37,049 bases of DNA from Burkholderiaceae bacterium (GTDB lineage: Bacteria > Pseudomonadota > Gammaproteobacteria > Burkholderiales > Burkholderiaceae_C): NCBI GenBank assembly GCA_022702125.1, contig JAKOND010000234.1:1-37049 (forward strand). The letters run 5' to 3'. A program made the translations under genes and the position numbers. Position 1 is the stretch's first letter. Each line of letters starts with the position of its first letter. Shown one piece after another: positions 32,498 through 37,049 of the stretch. Below the pieces are notes generated by a model. It saw nothing but the letters and a program-made list of their open reading frames with translations. It did not search any database and was not told the DNA's origin.

Positions 32498-33502
32498 ATG
32501 GCACACGGATCCGCCCGCCGCCGCACTATCCAACTCGCCGCCGGCCTGGCCCTCGGCCTCGCGGCCGCCTGGCCCGCCCTCGCGCAACCGCAATCCCCCG
32601 CGAACTACCCCGACCGCCCGGTCAAGATGCTGGTGCCCTTCGCCGCGGGCGGCGCCACCGACACCCTGGGCCGGCTGCTGGCCACCAAGCTCGGCGAGCG
32701 GCTCGGCCAGCCGGTCGTCATCGAGAACAAGCCCGGCGCCGGCACCGTGGTGGCCGCCGGCATGGTGGCCAAGGCGCCCGCCGACGGCTACACGCTGCTG
32801 ATGACGTCCAACACCACGCTCACGCTCAACCCGGCGATCCGCGCCAACCTCTCCTACGACCCGATCAAGAGCTTCGACCCCATCGGCCGGGTCGCCAACA
32901 TGAGCCTGGTGCTGGTCGCCGGCAACGCCACGCCGGGCACCACGCTCAAGCAGGTGCTGGCCCAGGCGGCCGCCAAGCCCGACACCTTCGCCTACGGCTC
33001 CTACGGCACCGGCAGCACCAGCCACTTCGGCGGCGAGATGCTGGCCGCCGCCGCCGGCACCCGCATGCTGCACGTGCCGTACAACGGCAGCGCGCCCAGC
33101 CTCACCGCGCTGATGGGCGGCCAGACGGCCGTCGCGGTCGACACCATCGTCGCCTCGGGCCCGCTGATCAAGGGCGGCAAGGTCCGGCCGATCGCGCTGC
33201 TGTCGGCCAAGCGCTCGCCCGCCTTCCCCCACATCCCGACCGTGGCCGAGAGCGGCTTCCCCGGTTTCGAGATGGACTCCTGGTTCGCGCTGCTGGCCCC
33301 GGCCGGCCTGCCGCCCGCCGTGCGCCAGAAGCTGGAGAAGGCCCTGGCCGACGTCGTGGCCGACCCGGACATGCGCCAGAAGCTGCAGGACCTCGCCCTG
33401 ACCCCGATGTACGCCCCCGGCGCAGCCGTCACCGCGCAGGTCGAGAAGGAGCTGCCGCTGATGCGCGCGGTGGCCCAGCGCGCCGACATCAAGGCGGAGT
33501 GA
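32498..33502 (+). CDS. Tripartite tricarboxylate (TctC/Bug) family substrate-binding protein
   Basis: A 334-residue periplasmic solute receptor of the Bug/TctC family, which binds carboxylates and delivers them to a TctAB membrane pair. A twin-Arg-containing signal peptide (RRRTIQLAAGLALGLAAAWP then ALAQ) is followed by YPDRPVKMLVPFAAGGATD, GQPVVIENKPGAG, KAPADGYTLLMTSN, YGSYGTGSTSHFGGEMLAA, HVPYNGSAPSLTALMGGQ, PTVAESGFPGFEMDSWF and LAPAGLPPAV, the family hallmarks in order. GGAG precedes the ATG at 32498. An in-frame extension back to 32210 exists but lacks a ribosome site and would bury the signal peptide. TctA and TctB are not nearby, an orphan receptor as is common in Bordetella and Comamonadaceae. 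It overlaps the convergent LysR gene by 14 bp. Confidence 0.93.
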   Translation: MAHGSARRRTIQLAAGLALGLAAAWPALAQPQSPANYPDRPVKMLVPFAAGGATDTLGRLLATKLGERLGQPVVIENKPGAGTVVAAGMVAKAPADGYTLLMTSNTTLTLNPAIRANLSYDPIKSFDPIGRVANMSLVLVAGNATPGTTLKQVLAQAAAKPDTFAYGSYGTGSTSHFGGEMLAAAAGTRMLHVPYNGSAPSLTALMGGQTAVAVDTIVASGPLIKGGKVRPIALLSAKRSPAFPHIPTVAESGFPGFEMDSWFALLAPAGLPPAVRQKLEKALADVVADPDMRQKLQDLALTPMYAPGAAVTAQVEKELPLMRAVAQRADIKAE

Positions 33503-34541
33503 CCGGGGCCGCCTCCGCGTGCGCCGCCACCAGGCAGTCGCGGAAGGCCAGCGCCGCGCGCGTCGGCCGGGGCGAGCGGCGCAGCATGCCGACGAAGCTG
33601 CAGGCGTAGCGCAGCCGCTGCGGCGCCACCGCCCGCATGCGGCCGCTGCGCTCGAAGGCCTCGGCGTAGTGGTCGGGCAGGAAACCCAGGAAGCGCCCCG
33701 ACAGGATCAGCGTGGCGATGGACTCCTGGTCGAAGCCGGTCGCCTTGCGCGGCAGCCGCGCGCCGTGGCTCAGCTCCATGTTGGGCGAGTGGTAGCCCAG
33801 CCCCGCGAAGCGCCAGGCGCGCAGGCCCTCCCAGTCCAGCCCGGCGTGGTCGGCGCCGAAGAGCGGATGGCCGGCGCCGCAGTACAGCAGCATCGACTCG
33901 CTGAACAGCGGGTCGTAGTCCAGGCTCTGCGAGCGGCGGTGCGCCGGGATGATGCCCACCTGGAAGCTGCCGTCGATCAGCCCGCGCTCGATGGCCTGGA
34001 TCGACGCCACGTGCATCTGCAGCGCCACCTCCGGCGCCCGGTCGGCGAAGCGCGCGATCGCCTCGCCGATGCGGGCCTGCGGGTTGCTCGCGGTCTTGTC
34101 GAACACCGCCACCGCCAGCTGCCCGCCCATGCGCTGGTGGATGTCGTCGATGCCGCCGCGAAACGCCTCCACCGCCGCCAGCAGCCGCTCGGTCTCCTCG
34201 TACACCCGCTGGCCTTCGGGCGTCAGCGCGAAGCCGGCCCGGCCGCGCCGGCACAGCACCAGGCCCAGCCGGGTCTCCAGGTCCTTGACGTGGCGGCTGA
34301 CGGTGGAAGTGCCGATGTTGAGCTCGAGTTCCGCCGCCGCCATGCCGCCGCAGTCGGCCACGCTCTTGAAGACCCGCAGCAGCCGCAGGTCCATGTCGCT
34401 GAGCTGGCCCAGCACCGCGCGGCGCTTGCCCGCGGGCGCGGCCACCGGCAGGGAAGCGGCGGCGGTCGCGGCCCCCGGGGCTGCGGGTGGCGCGCCGGCA
34501 GCGGGGCGCGGCGGACGGGCGGGCTTCGGCGTTGCTTGCAT
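33489..34541 (-). CDS. LysR-family regulator, BauR-like, divergent from a transaminase
   Basis: A LysR-type regulator of 350 residues from ATG 34541. A 49-residue Pro/Ala-rich N-terminal extension precedes LGQLSDMDLRLLRVFKSVAD, the usual start of the winged helix, which continues NIGTSTVSRHVKDLETRLGL. The effector domain has QLAVAVFDKTASNPQARI, LIDGSFQVGIIPAHRR and FGADHAGLDWEGL. Met 50 (34394) is an alternative start, and ATG 34559 gives a slightly longer form; none has a clear ribosome site. It is divergent from an omega-amino-acid:pyruvate transaminase, the arrangement known for bauR/bauA, which respond to beta-alanine and polyamine breakdown in Pseudomonas. Regulation of that transaminase is inferred. 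It converges on the TctC gene with a 14-bp overlap. Confidence 0.88.
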   Translation of the reverse strand: MQATPKPARPPRPAAGAPPAAPGAATAAASLPVAAPAGKRRAVLGQLSDMDLRLLRVFKSVADCGGMAAAELELNIGTSTVSRHVKDLETRLGLVLCRRGRAGFALTPEGQRVYEETERLLAAVEAFRGGIDDIHQRMGGQLAVAVFDKTASNPQARIGEAIARFADRAPEVALQMHVASIQAIERGLIDGSFQVGIIPAHRRSQSLDYDPLFSESMLLYCGAGHPLFGADHAGLDWEGLRAWRFAGLGYHSPNMELSHGARLPRKATGFDQESIATLILSGRFLGFLPDHYAEAFERSGRMRAVAPQRLRYACSFVGMLRRSPRPTRAALAFRDCLVAAHAEAAPVTPP

Positions 34542-34560
34542 GGATCGTCCAGTGAACATT

Positions 34561-34586
34561 GATATCGGTCCATTTTCAGGACTATC
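34561..34586. promoter_or_regulatory. Interrupted dyad between the LysR and transaminase genes
   Basis: GATA-TCG-GTCC (34561-34571) pairs with GGAC-TATC (34579-34586) apart from a 3-base bulge, in the AT-richer centre of the 108-bp divergent gap. It is a candidate LysR binding site, but the dyad is imperfect. Confidence 0.3.
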
Positions 34587-34649
34587 GGGCCGGCCAACAA
34601 TGCGGGACCGACCTCCTCCGACCCACCGCCCGCGCCCGCGGGACACGCC

Positions 34650-36026
34650 ATGACCGCCATCGCCCCTCCCGCCCGCGACCCCCAGGCCGCGCCCGCCCCG
34701 CATCCCGAAGTCCGCACCGACGCCGCCTGGCTCGAAGCGCACTGGATGCCCTACACCGGCAACCGCAGGTTCAAGGCCGATCCGCGCATGATCGTGGCCG
34801 GCCAGGGCGCCTACTACACCGACGCCGATGGCCGCAAGATCTTCGACGGGCTCTCGGGCCTGTGGTGCTCGGGCCTGGGCCACGGCCGGCCCGAGATCAC
34901 CGAGGCGGTCAGCCGCCAGATCCACCGCCTCGACTACGCGCCGGCCTTCCAGCACGGCCACCCGCTGTCCTTCGCGCTGGCCAACCGCCTGAAGGAACTC
35001 ACGCCCGACGGCCTCGACTACGTGTTCTTCACCGGCTCGGGCTCGGAATCGGCCGACACCTCGCTCAAGCTCGCCCGCGCCTACTGGCGCGCCAAGGGCC
35101 AGGCCGGCAAGACGCGCCTCATCGGCCGCGAGAAAGGCTACCACGGGGTGAACTTCGGCGGCATCTCGGTCGGCGGCATCGGCGCCAACCGCAAGCTCTT
35201 CGGCCAGGGCGTCGAGGCCGACCACCTGCCGCACACCCAGCTGCCGGGCAACGCCTTCTCGCGCGGCGAACCCGAGACCGGCGCCGAGCTGGCCGACCGC
35301 CTGCTCGACCTGATCGCGCTGCACGACGCCTCCAACATCGCCGCGGTGATCGTCGAGCCCTTCTCCGGCTCGGCCGGCGTGGTGATCCCGCCCAAGGGCT
35401 ACCTGAAGCGCCTGCGCGACATCTGCACGAAGCACGACATCCTGCTGATCTTCGACGAGGTCATCACCGGCTTCGGCCGCTCGGGCGCGATGACCGGCGC
35501 GGACGCCTTCGGCGTCGTGCCCGACATCATGAATGTCGCCAAGCAGGTCACCAATGGCGCCCAGCCGCTGGGCGCGGTGATCGCGAAGAAGGACATCTAC
35601 GACGCCTTCATGGACGCGGGCGGCCCGGAGTACCTGCTCGAATTCCCGCACGGCTACACCTACTCGGCCCACCCGGTCGCCTGCGCCGCGGGCCTCGCCG
35701 CGCTCGACGTGCTGGTCAACGAGGACATGGTCGGCCGGGTGCGCGCGCTGGCGCCGCATTTCGAGGCCGCGGTGCACAGCCTCCGGGGCGCGAAGCACGT
35801 CGCCGACATCCGCAACTTCGGCCTGGCCGCCGGCATCACCCTGGCGCCCGTGCCGGGCGAACCCGCCCGGCGCCCCTACGACGTGGCGCTGGCCTGCTGG
35901 AAGAAAGGCTTCTACGTGCGCTACGGCGGCGACACCATCCAGCTGGCGCCGCCCTTCATCTCCGAACCCGCCGAGATCGACCGCCTGGTCAATGCCCTGG
36001 GCGACGCGCTGGCCGAGACGGCCTGA
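34650..36026 (+). CDS. Omega-amino acid/beta-alanine:pyruvate aminotransferase (class III)
   Basis: A 458-residue PLP-dependent class III aminotransferase that moves an amino group from beta-alanine or another omega-amino acid to pyruvate. HWMPYTGNRRFKADPRMI (about residues 31-48) and DGLSGLWCSGLGHGRPEI are typical of this subgroup. FFTGSGSESADTSLKLAR binds the cofactor phosphate. IFDEVITGFGRSGAM (about 268-282) includes the cofactor Asp. The Schiff-base lysine is in NVAKQVTNGAQPLGAVI (near 294). YTYSAHPVACAAGLAAL and a final FYVRYGGDTIQLAPPFI also match the omega-amino-acid:pyruvate type. Full length for the family. It is divergent from a BauR-like regulator. No methylmalonate-semialdehyde dehydrogenase, the usual partner in beta-alanine use, lies in the window. 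Confidence 0.93.
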   Translation: MTAIAPPARDPQAAPAPHPEVRTDAAWLEAHWMPYTGNRRFKADPRMIVAGQGAYYTDADGRKIFDGLSGLWCSGLGHGRPEITEAVSRQIHRLDYAPAFQHGHPLSFALANRLKELTPDGLDYVFFTGSGSESADTSLKLARAYWRAKGQAGKTRLIGREKGYHGVNFGGISVGGIGANRKLFGQGVEADHLPHTQLPGNAFSRGEPETGAELADRLLDLIALHDASNIAAVIVEPFSGSAGVVIPPKGYLKRLRDICTKHDILLIFDEVITGFGRSGAMTGADAFGVVPDIMNVAKQVTNGAQPLGAVIAKKDIYDAFMDAGGPEYLLEFPHGYTYSAHPVACAAGLAALDVLVNEDMVGRVRALAPHFEAAVHSLRGAKHVADIRNFGLAAGITLAPVPGEPARRPYDVALACWKKGFYVRYGGDTIQLAPPFISEPAEIDRLVNALGDALAETA

Positions 36027-36048
36027 GCCGGAGCGGAGAATGGGCGGC

Positions 36049-36837
36049 ATGCACGACCCCACCGACGCCCCCGCCGAGATCGGCACGCCCCCCGGCGACG
36101 GCACCCGCCCCAGCGCCGACCCCACCGCCGCCGGCGCCCCGCGCGCCAACGCCTGGGGCCAGCCCGTCGGCCCGGCGCTGCCGGACTGGACCCCGCGCGC
36201 CGCGCCGGCCCGCGCCGTGCTGCAGGGCCGGTGCTGCCGGCTCGAACCGCTCGACGCCGACCGCCACGCCGGGCCGCTCCAGGCCGCCTTCGCCGAATCG
36301 CCCGACGACCGCGACTGGACCTACCTGTCGAACGGCCCCTTCCCCGACGCGCCGGCCTACCGCGCCTGGATCGCCCAGGCCACGGCCGCCGCCGACCAGC
36401 AGCACTTCGCCATCCTGGACGCGTCCAGCGGCCGGGCGCTGGGCAGCATCGCACTGATCCGCATCGACCGGACGAACGGCGTGGCCGAGGTCGGCTTCGT
36501 CACCTTCTCGCGCCGCATGCAGCGCACGCCCGCCGGCACCGAGGCGGTGGCGCTGCTGATGCGCCACGTGTTCGACGACCTCGGCTACCGCCGGCTCGAA
36601 TGGAAGTGCGACACGCTCAACGCCCCGTCGCGCGCGGCGGCGCTGCGCTACGGCTTCCGCTTCGAGGGCATCTTCCGCCAGGCCATCGTCACCAAGGGCC
36701 GCAGCCGCGACACCGCCTGGTTCGCGCTGACCGACGGCGACTGGCCGGCGGTGCGCACGGCCCTGGCGCGCTGGCTGGCGCCGGAGAACTTCGATGGCGC
36801 GGGGCGGCAGCGGGCGCGGCTGCAGGAACTGCGCTGA
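36049..36837 (+). CDS. GNAT family N-acetyltransferase (RimJ/RimL-like)
   Basis: A 262-residue acetyl-CoA-dependent acyltransferase. The GNAT domain (about residues 58-240) shows LEPLDADRHAGPLQAAF, DRDWTYLSNGPFP, GSIALIRIDRTNGVAEVGFV (strands 3-4), RTPAGTEAVALLMRHVFDD for acetyl-CoA pyrophosphate binding, YRRLEWKCDTLNAPSRAAAL and YGFRFEGIFRQAIVTKGRSR. This pattern resembles RimJ/RimL relatives annotated as acting on small amines or N-termini. The first ~45 residues are Pro/Ala/Gly-rich and variable. The second ATG (36049) is chosen because GGAG at 36035-36038 is at a proper distance, whereas the first ATG (36040) is too close. It lies 22 bp after the transaminase stop, so the two are probably cotranscribed. 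Substrate unknown. Confidence 0.88.
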   Translation: MHDPTDAPAEIGTPPGDGTRPSADPTAAGAPRANAWGQPVGPALPDWTPRAAPARAVLQGRCCRLEPLDADRHAGPLQAAFAESPDDRDWTYLSNGPFPDAPAYRAWIAQATAAADQQHFAILDASSGRALGSIALIRIDRTNGVAEVGFVTFSRRMQRTPAGTEAVALLMRHVFDDLGYRRLEWKCDTLNAPSRAAALRYGFRFEGIFRQAIVTKGRSRDTAWFALTDGDWPAVRTALARWLAPENFDGAGRQRARLQELR

Positions 36838-36960
36838 TCCAGGACGGCTGGAACGGCGATTTCCTCATAAGGAACCAATTTTTTATTTGTTGGATGATTA
36901 AGAACGCCGGCAAATAATCAACCTCGTCCTTCCGCGTCGCGCTCCGGCGCCGTTCTTCCC
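36838..36960 (+). promoter_or_regulatory. AT-rich leader of the CysB-type gene
   Basis: The 123-bp gap contains TTCCT-CATA-AGGAA (36861-36874) followed shortly by six T residues (36879-36884), a weak terminator-like structure after the acetyltransferase. Beyond it is AT-rich DNA including CAAATAATC (36911-36919). The promoter of the CysB-type gene probably lies here, but I could not assign -35/-10 boxes with a proper spacing. Confidence 0.35.
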
Positions 36961-37049
36961 ATGAATTTCCAGCAACTGCGTTCCGTGCGCGAAACCGTGC
37001 GCTGCGGCTTCAACCTCACCGAAGTCGCGCATGCCCTGCACACCTCGCA
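36961..37049 (+). CDS. cysB: CysB-type LysR regulator, 5' part only (runs off the right edge)
   Basis: The first 29 residues are visible: MNFQQLRSVRETVRCGFNLT and EVAHALHTS. This is the N-terminal helix-turn-helix of the CysB/Cbl group of LysR-type regulators, in the form common in Burkholderiales, where CysB activates cysteine and sulfate assimilation genes with O- or N-acetylserine as inducer. The conserved LxQLR opening and the LTEVAxALxTS turn support this. No clear ribosome site precedes the ATG at 36961. The effector domain is outside the window, so Cbl cannot be excluded. Confidence 0.8.
   Translation, partial: MNFQQLRSVRETVRCGFNLTEVAHALHTS

Noticed and set aside
1-37049. Mobile elements, CRISPR arrays, tRNA or rRNA genes
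   Set aside because: I saw no transposase, integrase, regularly spaced repeats or cloverleaf-like sequence ending in CCA, though a dedicated scan was not possible.

Overview
The window is very GC-rich chromosomal DNA from a Gram-negative bacterium, most likely a betaproteobacterium of the order Burkholderiales, close to Comamonadaceae. This is inferred from the gene content: an Omp32-like porin, a DUF4148 protein, a DUF6139-like protein, an orphan TctC/Bug solute receptor and a CysB-type regulator with the Burkholderiales-style N-terminus. No rRNA, tRNA, CRISPR array, transposase or prophage gene was seen. Long overlapping open frames on both strands are artefacts of the GC-rich third codon position.

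Layout. (1) 1-2563: a possible partial gene at the left edge, a metallophosphoesterase, then a flavin reductase translationally coupled to a class I glutamine amidotransferase. (2) 2571-4527, minus: the cell-division-site operon minC-minD-minE, ending in a hairpin. (3) 4657-5876, minus: a trimeric porin. (4) 6169-10821: an IclR-type regulator divergent from two different shikimate-dehydrogenase-like proteins, a PcaB-like lyase and a type II dehydroquinase. A perfect 10-bp inverted repeat lies in the divergent promoter. This looks like a catabolic cluster for quinate, shikimate or a related alicyclic acid. (5) 11093-12672: a semialdehyde dehydrogenase with a strong terminator. (6) 12714-13432, minus: two small uncharacterised genes. 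(7) 13643-15907: a Fur-box-preceded TonB-dependent siderophore receptor. (8) 15981-17366: a uracil/xanthine permease broken by one missing base, then a terminator. (9) 17409-20210: a DUF4148 protein, a divergent Crp/Fnr-type regulator and an FMN-dependent alpha-hydroxy-acid dehydrogenase. (10) 20227-26444, minus: a complete surface-signalling iron-uptake set, ECF sigma factor -> FecR -> STN-containing TonB receptor -> PepSY reductase-like membrane protein -> DUF3649 protein, with a Fur-like palindrome upstream. (11) 26542-29365, minus: a CPA1 Na+/H+ antiporter, a glycine-zipper protein and a FAH-superfamily hydratase. (12) 29498-33502: a LysR regulator divergent from an amidase, then an AT-richer 400-bp gap full of inverted repeats, then a TctC receptor. 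(13) 33489-36026: a BauR-like LysR regulator divergent from an omega-amino-acid:pyruvate transaminase. (14) 36049-37049: a GNAT acetyltransferase and the start of a CysB-type regulator.

The most interesting part is region 4. Both AroE-like proteins keep the catalytic Lys/Asp pair but lack the two serines that bind the shikimate carboxylate. Both have an acidic residue where NADP-dependent AroE has an arginine. The cluster lacks dehydroshikimate dehydratase and protocatechuate dioxygenase genes. It may therefore be a split quinate pathway or a route for an undescribed alicyclic substrate. The rest reads as ordinary metabolic, transport and iron-acquisition genes, with a few regulatory structures worth checking.
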